Shown one piece after another: positions 52,399 to 61,088 of a stretch of DNA of 64,000 nucleotides. Position numbers and translations under genes: made by a program. How positions within the stretch are numbered: position 1 is the stretch's first letter; every line of letters starts with the position of its first letter. The DNA comes from Falsiruegeria litorea R37 (lineage in GTDB: Bacteria > Pseudomonadota > Alphaproteobacteria > Rhodobacterales > Rhodobacteraceae): the NCBI RefSeq assembly GCF_900172225.1, contig NZ_FWFO01000001.1, positions 372,001-436,000 on the forward strand, given 5' to 3'. The notes under the pieces were generated by a model. The model saw only the letters and a program-made list of their open reading frames with translations. It was not told the origin of the DNA and searched no databases.

Positions 52399-55392
52399 AT
52401 GAAGCGCCTACTAAGTGCCGTTTTTATTTTTGCGGCGGGCATGGCAACGGCTGAGGATTTTGCAGCCAACGACGTGTCCATTTTGCTAGAAGCTCCGCTG
52501 CTCAGCAGCGACGCGCGGGTGGCTTTGCCCGAGGTGATTTTCCCAAGCGCGCTATCCGCTGGAGCAGGTGCAGTTGTCGCTGCCGTCAATGGGATGCCGA
52601 CCGCTGTCGAGCAGATTGATGCGTCGTTGTTCACAGAGCGCCGAGACCAATTGCACGTGTCGTCGATACGGATCGATCCGGGTGCGCCCGGTCTGCATTC
52701 GAACTTTGGCCCGTTGGGGCGAAATTTGCAGATCCGACTGGTGGCGCAGCCCGTGACCTTTCAGGGGGACAAGGCGCGGATCGCAGATGAAGCGATCCAT
52801 CTGGTCTATACCTTCGGGGAAAACCCTGCTGCCGAAACCCCGGTTTGCCGTTTCCGCGTTCTGCCGGAACAGTCTGATATTGACGCCTTCAAAGCGGCGC
52901 TGGATGCCTTGGCTGACATTCGCGACGAACTTGCCGGTGTGGGTGTGGACACAGCGGGCAAACCCTTGGGCGTGCACCCCGCGTTTGGTCAACCAGACGC
53001 GGCACAGTTGATGGCAACTCGGTTGAGCACCTTTTTGACCACGCATTTGAAACCCGAACGGCTGTCTGCGGTTTCCATTGCAGGGATACCTCCCGGCGCT
53101 CCGGAGCCTTGGGTGTTTTTGGCGTTGCAGAAACAAGGAGACAAATTGCTGCCAGTGCCCGGACCTGCCATCGCGCAGTCCGCGACAGATCCGAAACAGG
53201 GAAACTTTCAACAGATGCTTAGTTTCGCTTTCAAACGCGACGGAGAAGTGGTTCCGCCGGGAGTGACGCGAAACAACTTACCAGTTGATTGTCTTGCCAA
53301 CTTCATGTTTCCACCTGTCGGCTTGCCGCAACCGGATGCCGGGCAAGGGGTCAGCACAAGTGTCTTGTTCGGCCCAGGAGCCAACACTCCTGAACGGGCC
53401 TCGGTCATCGGCAATGTGATCGCTGACCCGGCTGTTTCGCATTTCTTCAACACTGACTGTGTCAGCTGTCATACCGAAACTCGCAGAGAAATTGATGCCG
53501 GTCCTGACGAGGTTGCCGTTGCGGCGCGGATTGCGGCCGATGAACAGATCGCCGTCGACGACTTGCCGCGCAGCCCGGATGGAATGGACAGTACGCTTGA
53601 CCATTGGAATGTGCGTGCCTTTGGGTGGTTCCCGGGCTTTCCTCAGACAAATGGGCGGGCGCATGCCACGGTGGTGCGCCGCACCGCACGTGAAACGGCC
53701 GAAGTGGTGGCTTGTTTGAACGAAGGGGACTGGACCAAATTGGATCAGCCCTGTCTGTCCGAAGACCACACGCAGTACATGGACCAAGGCTGGTCGCATG
53801 ACATTCGCAGGCTTTATTATCATACCAGCCAGGGCGGTGAGATCATGCCTCTCACCTGGTTTCTGGCGTTGCGGGCACATGATGCGGACGTGCCATTTTC
53901 GGCACCAAGCAATCTGGGCCGCTATGGATTGTTGCCTTCGCCGACTGATGGTCACAATCCGCACGGCCTTCCGGTGGGGTTTGCCACCACGCAGACCGAC
54001 CGGGGGCTTCAGGTCAGCCTGAACTGTGCCGTGTGCCATTCGGCGGATGTTGGAATCAATGGCGAGTTCTTTCGCGTAGACGGGGCGCCAAGCAGCTTTG
54101 ATTTCGACAGTTTTGGCCAGGATTTGGCGCGGGTGGTGCGCGATACCGGGCAGATGCGTCCAGGGCCTGATGGCGATTTCGTACCCACTGACGGGTTTCT
54201 GGCCTTCATGGGGCGTTTGGCTCTGATCGATCCAGCCGAGATGAGCGACCCTGCAGCCTTTACCGCCAAATATCTGAGTTTCGCGTCCGAGTTTTCGGGG
54301 CAGATGGCGCAGCGCAGCCCGTTGCATCCGTCAGGTCCGGGGCGCGTCGATGCCCTGACACAGATCGTGAACGCCGTCGCTGTCAAGGATCTTGGCGAGG
54401 CGGGCAATCTGGCGACGCCCCGAGCTCCGACCAGTTATCCGTCCCTTTGGATGGCCGAGGACTTGGAGTTTGTTCAATGGAACTTGGCCGTCGCTGACCC
54501 GTTTTCGCGCAATTTGGGGCAGGCTTTGGGCGTCTTTGGCAGCGTCAAGCTTTCTGGTCCTGATCTTTTCAAATCCTCTGCTGATACGGAGGCTTTGGAG
54601 GATTATGAAAGATGGATCACCGATTTGACCCCGCCAGCGTGGCCAGAAGACCTGTTGGGGCCAATTGATGTAACTTTGGCCGAGCAGGGGCGCGATCTGT
54701 TTGCAGCGTCTTGTGAGGGCTGTCACAATGCGCCGCCGTATCGAACAACCGACCCCGATGAGAACCTCAGAGGGGATCAATTCATCCGCGTCAAACCAGT
54801 GCCTGCTGCCGTGGTTGGAACTGATGGGGAATACACGCGCGCTTTTACCGGCCGTTGGGCGAAAACCAGAACGCTTTCTACTGAAGCGGATTTGCCGTCG
54901 GTGGTGCCTTCGGTCCGGCTGTTGCAAACTGTCGTGGGATCTGTTGTGCGCAAGGCGCTTGGGGCAGAGGCAGGTGCCAAGATGCGGCTACGTCCTGCTG
55001 ATCATTCCGATTGCGCCGTGACCGAAGGAACACCACGGCCTTGTGCATACAAACCGCCAATGCTCGGGGCGGCCCTGAAAGCCGGACCCTTGGTCGGGAT
55101 TTGGGCGACAGGGCCTTATCTTCACAACGGATCTGTCCGGACCGTGTACCAGGTGATTTCACCCCCCGACACACGCGAGCCGGTGTTTTTTGTCGGAGAC
55201 CGCAGGCTTGACGCCAAGCGGATGGGGTTTGCCAGCACCAAGACGGATGACGCCTATCGGTTCGATACTTCGATCCCTGGCAATGGCAATGGTGGGCACG
55301 TGTTCTGGGACACGCCGTTCACCCACGACGAAAAGATGGCCATCATCGAATACCTGAAGGACCCTGACCGTTTTCCGATTGATCGGCAATGA
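52399..55392 (+). CDS. Secreted tri-haem cytochrome, di-haem peroxidase/RoxA-like
   Basis: 997 residues. Signal peptide of about 19 residues (MKRLLSAVFIFAAGMATA). Three haem-binding CxxCH motifs at Cys354 (CVSCH), Cys543 (CAVCH) and Cys772 (CEGCH). The C-terminal block GPYLHNGSV...DTSIPGNGNGGHVF matches di-haem cytochrome c peroxidase/rubber-oxygenase (RoxA) type proteins. These normally carry two haems; the third, with a 330-residue unknown N-terminal part, is extra. Periplasmic or extracellular. AGGAGGG precedes the ATG. Confidence 0.82.
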   Translation: MKRLLSAVFIFAAGMATAEDFAANDVSILLEAPLLSSDARVALPEVIFPSALSAGAGAVVAAVNGMPTAVEQIDASLFTERRDQLHVSSIRIDPGAPGLHSNFGPLGRNLQIRLVAQPVTFQGDKARIADEAIHLVYTFGENPAAETPVCRFRVLPEQSDIDAFKAALDALADIRDELAGVGVDTAGKPLGVHPAFGQPDAAQLMATRLSTFLTTHLKPERLSAVSIAGIPPGAPEPWVFLALQKQGDKLLPVPGPAIAQSATDPKQGNFQQMLSFAFKRDGEVVPPGVTRNNLPVDCLANFMFPPVGLPQPDAGQGVSTSVLFGPGANTPERASVIGNVIADPAVSHFFNTDCVSCHTETRREIDAGPDEVAVAARIAADEQIAVDDLPRSPDGMDSTLDHWNVRAFGWFPGFPQTNGRAHATVVRRTARETAEVVACLNEGDWTKLDQPCLSEDHTQYMDQGWSHDIRRLYYHTSQGGEIMPLTWFLALRAHDADVPFSAPSNLGRYGLLPSPTDGHNPHGLPVGFATTQTDRGLQVSLNCAVCHSADVGINGEFFRVDGAPSSFDFDSFGQDLARVVRDTGQMRPGPDGDFVPTDGFLAFMGRLALIDPAEMSDPAAFTAKYLSFASEFSGQMAQRSPLHPSGPGRVDALTQIVNAVAVKDLGEAGNLATPRAPTSYPSLWMAEDLEFVQWNLAVADPFSRNLGQALGVFGSVKLSGPDLFKSSADTEALEDYERWITDLTPPAWPEDLLGPIDVTLAEQGRDLFAASCEGCHNAPPYRTTDPDENLRGDQFIRVKPVPAAVVGTDGEYTRAFTGRWAKTRTLSTEADLPSVVPSVRLLQTVVGSVVRKALGAEAGAKMRLRPADHSDCAVTEGTPRPCAYKPPMLGAALKAGPLVGIWATGPYLHNGSVRTVYQVISPPDTREPVFFVGDRRLDAKRMGFASTKTDDAYRFDTSIPGNGNGGHVFWDTPFTHDEKMAIIEYLKDPDRFPIDRQ

Positions 55393-55397
55393 TCCAA

Positions 55398-55427
55398 GGC
55401 GCGTGGTGAAAGTCTCTTCCACGCGCC
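55398..55427 (+). terminator. Hairpin after the tri-haem gene
   Basis: GGCGCGTGG and CCACGCGCC form a 9-bp stem with a 12-base loop, 6 bases after the stop codon. No T-run follows. Confidence 0.6.
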
Positions 55428-55474
55428 TGATCAGCTCATTCGTTTGCGCCCATCGAAGTTCGGAGGAGGACGGC

Positions 55475-56153
55475 ATGAAAGAATGTGATCTGGTCATGTA
55501 CCGAGGTGCCACATCGGCAGAAGCCATCGCTACATTGGTAAAATACCGGGGGCAAACATCATATGGACAAGCCGACAATTCGGGGTTCGATCAGGTATCG
55601 GAACTTTCCAAGGAATTGGCAAATTTCGCGACCCTAAGAAGATGTCATACCATTGTTTGAAGCGTTGATCGCGTTTCAGAAAGAACGACAGGACTTGCCC
55701 CAGGTGCTGTCGCGAAAGGGTTGGTTGGCCGACAAGATCGACATCCTTTCGGGCGATGTCGGCGCGAACGGTCCCAATGTGCCATTGACCATCGAGGATC
55801 TGAAGGAGGTTCAAAGTGGGCGAGAGGCGGATATCGAGCTTGCCACAATGACGGCGGATCTGACGTCGCAGCGCCCCCACAGTCTGCCATTGAAGATGCC
55901 GAACCAGTATTTCTTTGATCCAAAGGAGATGAGGGCGCTTTTGCCTGACCGGGTCGTGGCCTACATGATCCGCGAGACGGAAGCTGACAAGCAGTTTGGT
56001 CCAAATGGCGCGATGTATCCGGTACCAGTAGGGGACAAGTTCCCGTTTGTTCTGGCTGCGCGCATGTCGCTTAGCTTCCCGATTTTTGCAGGCGGTTCCT
56101 GTATGGGCCGACATCGGAGCGCAGCGTTCAGTTGGCGGGTGGGGTGTCCGTAA
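55475..56153 (+). pseudogene. Decayed patatin-like (RpoH-suppressor type) lipase
   Basis: GGAGGAGG and ATG 55475 are intact, and MKECDLVMYRGATS is the family N-terminus (CDLVMKGG...). It then runs straight into a region expected about 30 residues later, leaving ATSAEAIAT where GTSAG should be. So the nucleophile elbow is damaged by a deletion. A frameshift near 55650 moves the frame, which continues as LFEALIAFQKER...PFVLAARMSLSFPIF, a typical patatin segment, then ends abruptly. Confidence 0.72.
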
Positions 56154-56166
56154 GGTGTCAATTCAA

Positions 56167-56195
56167 AAAGCCCCGACAAGATGTGTCGGGGCTTT
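56167..56195. terminator. Strong terminator for the cupin gene
   Basis: Perfect 12-bp stem AAAGCCCCGACA/TGTCGGGGCTTT with a 5-base loop. On the minus strand the stem is followed by TTTTTG-like sequence, so it terminates the cupin transcript; it also ends the island on the plus side. Confidence 0.85.
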
Positions 56196-56229
56196 GCGTG
56201 GGCCAAGGGGCGCATAAGTGCTCTGGATT

Positions 56230-56592
56230 TTAGGGTGCGGTGTCTCGGATGACGAAATGCTTGGTGGTGGTCTCAACCACTTCCCAGAAGCCGCGGAAGC
56301 CGTCGGGAATCATGAAGCTGTCGCCGGTCTTGAAATCCCGACGGGTGCCGTCTTCGTGGATCAAGGCACAGTGGCCGGATACGATGTAGCAGTATTCATC
56401 CTTGTCGGTGAACGCGTGCCACTTGCCGGGGGTCGAGGTCCAGGTGCCCGCGGACAGCTTGCCATCGGGACTGGTGAAATGCATGCCGACCTTGTGGTGC
56501 GGGTCGCCTTCGGTCACGCGGTCGGGCAGATCGGCCAGACGGCGTTCGCTGCGCGAGGCGGGTTCGTCAAACAGGGAAATGACGTGAGTCAT
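56230..56592 (-). CDS. Cupin-domain protein
   Basis: 120 residues, single RmlC-type cupin: GTWTSTPGKWHAFTDKDEYCYIVSGHCALI and FKTGDSFMIPDGFRGFWEV, of the COG3450 type. It may bind a metal and a small ligand. Lies downstream of the flavoprotein terminator, so probably has its own promoter, yet shares orientation with the tau-like operon. Confidence 0.8.
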   Translation of the reverse strand: MTHVISLFDEPASRSERRLADLPDRVTEGDPHHKVGMHFTSPDGKLSAGTWTSTPGKWHAFTDKDEYCYIVSGHCALIHEDGTRRDFKTGDSFMIPDGFRGFWEVVETTTKHFVIRDTAP

Positions 56593-56611
56593 AGATGTCG
56601 TCTCCTATAAG

Positions 56612-56634
56612 GAAAAAGGCCCCCGAAGGGGCCT
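56612..56634 (-). terminator. Rho-independent terminator of the tau-like operon
   Basis: AGGCCCC-TTCG-GGGGCCT on the minus strand, 7-bp stem with a stable tetraloop, followed by TTTTTCC. It lies 17 bases past the flavoprotein stop. Confidence 0.85.
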
Positions 56635-56650
56635 GAGTTTGGGGAGGTAA

Positions 56651-58054
56651 TCAGATCACTTCGTCTTTGAGATAGTACCAGACATAGGCCATGCGCTGAC
56701 CCATCCGTCGGAACGGGGTTAGCAGGCCGTGGCTGGGCAGGGGCGAGGTGAAAATGGGCAGGTTGAATGCCTCATCCTTCTTGCCTGCGACCAGCTGCGC
56801 CATACGGCGGCCCGCCTGGGCCGAATACATCACGCCGTTTCCGCCGTAGCCCATGGCATAGAAAATGCGCTTGTCGGGATCAGGCTGGAAGATGCGAGGC
56901 ATCATATCGTGGCTGACGTCGACCCAACCCCACCAGGAGTAATCCAGGTTGATGTCTTCAAGCGCCGGGAACTTGCGAGCCAGGTTGGCGCGCAGCAGTT
57001 GCAAGTGCTTGTCGTTCTCCGCATCGCGACCCGTTACAGCTGAGCGCGAGCCGATCTGCACCCGGTTGTCGGGCAGCAGGCGGTAATAGTGGCGCAGCGT
57101 GCGGGTGTCGGTCAGCGGCGACATGGTCTTGATGCCGCACTCGTCCAGTTCCGATTGGGTCAGCGGACGCGTTACCATCGAGTTCGACAGGATCGGCATC
57201 AGGCGGTGCTTGGTCTTGGAGTTCAGGCCCGGCGGCGTGTAACCCGCTGTCGCCAGGGCAACGTTCTTGGTCTTTACAATGCCGCCCGGTGTGCGGACGT
57301 GGTGAATGCCGTTCTTCGTCTCCCATCCCATCACCGGGCTACCGGTGTGGATTTTGACGCCCAGGCGTCGGGCCATGTTCACATATCCGAACGCCAGTTT
57401 TCCGGCGTGGATACAGGTGCCATCAGGCTCCCACATCGCACCATGGGATTCCTGGTCATTAACGTGCTCGGCATGGAGTTCGTCCTTACCGATGATGCGC
57501 GAGCCATAGCCAAAGGTGCTGTTAAGCAGGTCGCTTTCGTTTTGCAGCCCTGCCATCACCTTTTCACGGTGCGCGATGTAATAGTGGCCGCCGGTCTGCG
57601 GATCGCAGTCGATGTCGTCGCTGGCAATCAGGTCATTGAACAGCTCAAACGCCTCGGACACTTCGCGATGCATGCCTTTGGCCACATCGACGCCCCAGCG
57701 TTTGATCCATTGCGACCGTTTGAGGCGACCAGAGGAAATCTGGGCCTGCCCGCCGTTGCGGGTCGAGCAGCCCCAGGCCACGGTGTTGGCCTCAAGGACC
57801 ACGGCCTGAATGCCGTGCTCCTTGGCGAGGTGAATGGCGGTCGACAGGCCGGTATACCCCGACCCGACGATCACAACATCGGCCTCCATGTCGCCAGACA
57901 CGGGGCCATCATCAGCCGGGGGTGTGCCCGCAGTGCCGATCCAATAGGTCGGCGCATGATCACGGTTGTGTCCCGGGCCAGCGTCAATGATCGGATCGTA
58001 CTTCGGATCATAGCTGGTTTTGGGCCAGTGACGAGGGATGCTGTTGTCCACCAT
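56651..58054 (-). CDS. tauY: FAD-dependent oxidoreductase, taurine dehydrogenase large subunit-like
   Basis: 467 residues, DAO superfamily. VVIVGSGYTGLSTAIHLAKEHG near residue 60, CSTRNGGQAQ, and C-terminal FYAMGYGGNGVMYSAQAGRRMAQL. Size and, above all, pairing with the SnoaL-like protein upstream and a TRAP/Usp set match the tauXY-tauKLM layout of Rhodobacterales. There it would oxidise taurine to sulfoacetaldehyde. No xsc or pta is in the window, so another amine is possible. Gene symbol is a best guess. Confidence 0.65.
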   Translation of the reverse strand: MVDNSIPRHWPKTSYDPKYDPIIDAGPGHNRDHAPTYWIGTAGTPPADDGPVSGDMEADVVIVGSGYTGLSTAIHLAKEHGIQAVVLEANTVAWGCSTRNGGQAQISSGRLKRSQWIKRWGVDVAKGMHREVSEAFELFNDLIASDDIDCDPQTGGHYYIAHREKVMAGLQNESDLLNSTFGYGSRIIGKDELHAEHVNDQESHGAMWEPDGTCIHAGKLAFGYVNMARRLGVKIHTGSPVMGWETKNGIHHVRTPGGIVKTKNVALATAGYTPPGLNSKTKHRLMPILSNSMVTRPLTQSELDECGIKTMSPLTDTRTLRHYYRLLPDNRVQIGSRSAVTGRDAENDKHLQLLRANLARKFPALEDINLDYSWWGWVDVSHDMMPRIFQPDPDKRIFYAMGYGGNGVMYSAQAGRRMAQLVAGKKDEAFNLPIFTSPLPSHGLLTPFRRMGQRMAYVWYYLKDEVI

Positions 58055-58084
58055 TCTTAACTCCTCCGGTTGCGGCGTGCCGCC

Positions 58085-58471
58085 TTAGGCTTTGAACATC
58101 GGGCGCGACTTGCGCAGCGCCTGCTTCACGGTGAGCAGACCGTCACGCACGGTGAACAGATCGGCGCCTTCGGCTTCAACCCGCATGCCGTCTGCATCGG
58201 TGCCCGAGAATGTCCACTCGGACACAGCGCGGTCACCGTGGACAAAGTGGCTGTGGTGATCCCAATGCGCATCTTTCATACCGGCCCAGACGGCCGAGAA
58301 TGCGGCGGCGATGGCTTCTTTGCCTTCGACCTTGTTGCCGTATTTCTCGTCACCGCCGACGGTGTAGAACACGCAGTCATCGGCAAAGTGGGTCATCACG
58401 CCGTCGATGTCGTGACGGTTGAACGCGTCGAACGTGTCCGCCAGGTCCTGCGCGGTCAGGGTTTTGGTCAT
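58085..58471 (-). CDS. tauX: SnoaL/NTF2-like protein, taurine dehydrogenase small subunit-like
   Basis: 128 residues of NTF2-like fold: TFDAFNRHDIDGVMTHFADDCVFYTVGG and GDRAVSEWTFSGTDADGMRVEAEGADLFTV. Thirty bases upstream of the FAD protein. In taurine dehydrogenase the small subunit has this fold. The assignment depends on gene context. Confidence 0.62.
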   Translation of the reverse strand: MTKTLTAQDLADTFDAFNRHDIDGVMTHFADDCVFYTVGGDEKYGNKVEGKEAIAAAFSAVWAGMKDAHWDHHSHFVHGDRAVSEWTFSGTDADGMRVEAEGADLFTVRDGLLTVKQALRKSRPMFKA

Positions 58472-58558
58472 TGCTTTTTTCCTCTTGAGTTAAGCGTTTC
58501 GAGATCAGGTTGGCGCGCAACATGATGTCGAAAGGCTTTCTGCCCCGTTGGGGGCAGG

Positions 58559-58598
58559 GGCCGCCCGCGCATCTCCCTTGGGGAACACGCGGGCGGCC
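58559..58598 (-). promoter_or_regulatory. Intercistronic hairpin between usp and tauX-like genes
   Basis: GGCCGCCCGCG and CGCGGGCGGCC form an 11-bp perfect stem with an 18-base loop and no T-run. Likely an mRNA-stabilising or attenuating element in the operon. Confidence 0.65.
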
Positions 58599-58611
58599 GG
58601 GTCTTACAGGT

Positions 58612-59106
58612 TTACCCTTCGGTCGGGTGAGGCACGATCAGTGTCGGGATGGCCGAGCGGCGCAGAACGCGCTTGGCCACGGTGCCCAGGAAGGTGTGCG
58701 AGAAGCCGTGGTCGTGGGCCCCCAGTACAATCAGGTCGCAACCCAGCTCTTGCGAACGACGCAGGATCACTTCGGCCGGGTGGCCATCGGTGACCTCGAT
58801 CGAGGCAACCTGATCCTTGATCTTGGCGTCATCCCCTTCGAGCTTGGACCAGAAGTTGGCTTGCCGCTCGGCCAGAACCTTGCGCACCATCTCGTGGCGT
58901 CGCTCGATCGCGTTCTTGCGGCTTTCCTCACTCATGATGAACATTTCCATCGTGACCTTGGCATCATCCGACAGAGGCTCGTTCACGTGCAGTACGTGGA
59001 TTTTGGCCCCTGTGCTTTGCGCCAACGCAGCAGCGTGACGCAAAGCATATGTCGAGTTGTGCGACAGGTCGGTGGCAAACAGGATATGCGTAACCATTGG
59101 TTCCAT
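58612..59106 (-). CDS. Universal stress protein family
   Basis: 164 residues with the Usp fold: ILFATDLSHNS at the N-terminus and an ATP-binding LGAHDHGFSHTFLGTVAKRVLRRSAIPTLIV at the end. It begins 17 bases after the TRAP permease. Usp proteins next to TRAP transporters (as TeaD for ectoine) modulate uptake. AAAGGA precedes the ATG. Confidence 0.88.
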   Translation of the reverse strand: MEPMVTHILFATDLSHNSTYALRHAAALAQSTGAKIHVLHVNEPLSDDAKVTMEMFIMSEESRKNAIERRHEMVRKVLAERQANFWSKLEGDDAKIKDQVASIEVTDGHPAEVILRRSQELGCDLIVLGAHDHGFSHTFLGTVAKRVLRRSAIPTLIVPHPTEG

Positions 59107-59123
59107 CAGTGTATCCTTTCAGG

Positions 59124-60464
59124 TCAATAGCCAAAGACGCGTGGGAGCCACAGCGACAGTTCAGGGAAGAAGGCGATGATGAAGATCGCGATCGTGTTCA
59201 CGGCTGCAAACGGCAGCGCACGGAGCGAGATCTGTTCGATCGAAATGTTCGAGATGCCCGATGCGATGAACAGGTTTTCACCCAAGGGTGGCGTCTGGAA
59301 ACCAATACCCAGGGTACAGACCATCACCACGCCAAAGTGGATCGGGTCGATGCCCACCGAATAGGCCACGGGCAACATCACCGGAACCAGGATCAGGATG
59401 GTTGCCAGTGTCTCCATGAACATGCCCACGAAGAGCAGGAAGAAGATGATCAGCGCCCAGATGACATAGAGGTTGTCGGTGAAGCTGAGCATGCTGTCCG
59501 CGATGATCGCCGGGATCTGGTTTTCAACCAGCAGACGGCCGAACACGGTTGCCGTGAACAGGATCAGCAGAACACGACCTGTCAACCAAGTGGTGGCTTC
59601 AAGCGCTTGGAACAGCTTTTCCCAGGTGATTTCACGATAGATGACCACGCCCACAAACAGGGTGTAGAAGATCGCAACAATCGCAGCCTCGGTCGGGGTG
59701 AAGAAGCCGGTATAGATACCACCCAGGATTACCATCGGCGCCATCAGAGACCAGAAACCACGGTACATTTCGCACCCTATGTTGCGCATGGACCAGCCTT
59801 CAGCCGAGCCAGAGTAGCCCCGCTTTTTTGACATGAAGTAGTTCAGCGTCATGATCGAAGCAGCGATCAGGAAGGCGGGGACAAAACCCGCGATGAACAG
59901 CTTCGAGATCGAAACCGACTGGAACGTGCCGAATTTTTCGACGGCTTCAGGCGGAGCTGTGAAGCCCAGGGCCGCGATGCCGAAGATAACCATCGGGATC
60001 GAAGGCGGGATGATGATGCCCAAACCACCAGACGAGGCGGTGATGGCAGATGCATAGCCGCGCTCGTACCCGCGGTCGATCATTGCCGGGATCATCAGCA
60101 TGCCGACAGCAGCGGTGGTCGCCGGGCCAGAACCCGAGATCGCGCCGAAGAACAAGCACGCCATAACGGTCGCAGCTGAAATACCACCGGTGAACGGACC
60201 GGCAAGGCTTTCGGCCACGTTGATCAGGCGTTTCGAGATGCCGGCCGCCTCCATCAAGGCACCAGCAAGGATAAAGGCAGGCAACGCCATCAGTGGGAAG
60301 GACCCGACCGAGGTAAAGGCGATCTGCACGAATTTGATTGGGTTCTCATCCAGATAGAGGAACGAGATCAGCGATGCACACCCAAGCGCGACCGTGATGG
60401 GCGCACCGATGAGCAACAAGAACAGGAAGGTTCCAAACAGGATGCTTACGATTTCAGATTCCAT
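59124..60464 (-). CDS. TRAP transporter large permease (DctM/TauM-like)
   Basis: 446 residues, about 12 helices. Family blocks are visible: GAISGSGPATTAAVGMLMIPAM, SGGLGIIIPPSIPMVIFG, and LGIGFQTPPLGENLFIASGI. It imports an organic anion or zwitterion using a sodium gradient, working with the small permease and binding protein encoded upstream. The small permease stop is 16 bases before its start. Confidence 0.9.
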   Translation of the reverse strand: MESEIVSILFGTFLFLLLIGAPITVALGCASLISFLYLDENPIKFVQIAFTSVGSFPLMALPAFILAGALMEAAGISKRLINVAESLAGPFTGGISAATVMACLFFGAISGSGPATTAAVGMLMIPAMIDRGYERGYASAITASSGGLGIIIPPSIPMVIFGIAALGFTAPPEAVEKFGTFQSVSISKLFIAGFVPAFLIAASIMTLNYFMSKKRGYSGSAEGWSMRNIGCEMYRGFWSLMAPMVILGGIYTGFFTPTEAAIVAIFYTLFVGVVIYREITWEKLFQALEATTWLTGRVLLILFTATVFGRLLVENQIPAIIADSMLSFTDNLYVIWALIIFFLLFVGMFMETLATILILVPVMLPVAYSVGIDPIHFGVVMVCTLGIGFQTPPLGENLFIASGISNISIEQISLRALPFAAVNTIAIFIIAFFPELSLWLPRVFGY

Positions 60465-60480
60465 GACTACTCCCCCCTAA

Positions 60481-61017
60481 TCAGTTGGATTTCGCTGCGT
60501 CTGTGGCAGCTTTGATTTCGTCGAGGTCGATCTGATCGGGATCAGCGATTTCTTCGCCTTTGATCAGTTTGCGATAGTTCACCTGAATGACGCGGATGGT
60601 CATCAGCGTGAACGCAAAGGGCAGCACCATGTAGATGTACTTCATCTCGATGCCCAAGGTCTGGGATTTCCAGAATTTGTTCATCTTGTTGAAGACGAAA
60701 TCAGAAGCCAGGTAGATGAAATAGACGTTGAAGAAGAGCCAGAAGATGTCGGCAAATGCTTCGATGTATTTGATCGCGCCATCAGGCAGGAAGCGGAACT
60801 GGAAGGTCACCCGGTTGTGGGCCCCTTTCAGCGCGGCGTAGCTTGCGCCGAAGTAGACGAACCAGACGAACATGTAGACGGACAGTTCTTCGATCCAACT
60901 GAATGAAAAGCCGAATACCTCGCGGGCGATGATTTGTGTGAACAACAGAACGACGAATCCGGACAGAAGGATCCGGCAGATGACGCTTTCTATGTTGTCC
61001 AGGAATTTCCAGAACAT
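60481..61017 (-). CDS. TRAP transporter small permease (DctQ-like)
   Basis: 178 residues with four helices, including SWIEELSVYMFVWFVYFGASYAAL, the DctQ core. It links binding protein and large permease. The acidic C-terminal tail (EEIADPDQIDLDEIKAATDA) is cytoplasmic. Confidence 0.88.
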   Translation of the reverse strand: MFWKFLDNIESVICRILLSGFVVLLFTQIIAREVFGFSFSWIEELSVYMFVWFVYFGASYAALKGAHNRVTFQFRFLPDGAIKYIEAFADIFWLFFNVYFIYLASDFVFNKMNKFWKSQTLGIEMKYIYMVLPFAFTLMTIRVIQVNYRKLIKGEEIADPDQIDLDEIKAATDAAKSN

Positions 61018-61044
61018 TTCTTGTTACTCCTCCCTGAGAAAGGA

Positions 61045-61067
61045 AAGAGCGCGAGGATCGCGCTCTT
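61045..61067 (-). promoter_or_regulatory. Intercistronic hairpin after the TRAP binding-protein gene
   Basis: AAGAGCGCGA and TCGCGCTCTT form a 10-bp perfect stem with a 3-base loop. Placed between the binding protein and small permease, it probably stabilises the former's mRNA. Confidence 0.7.
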
Positions 61068-61088
61068 ACCGGTCTTTTCTGCGGGGTC

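Noticed and set aside
53278-54327. 349-residue minus-strand open frame
   Set aside because: Antisense to the tri-haem protein; the plus strand has signal peptide and CxxCH motifs.
55530-56114. 194-residue minus-strand open frame
   Set aside because: Antisense to the patatin-like remnant; the plus-strand frames carry family motifs, this one does not.
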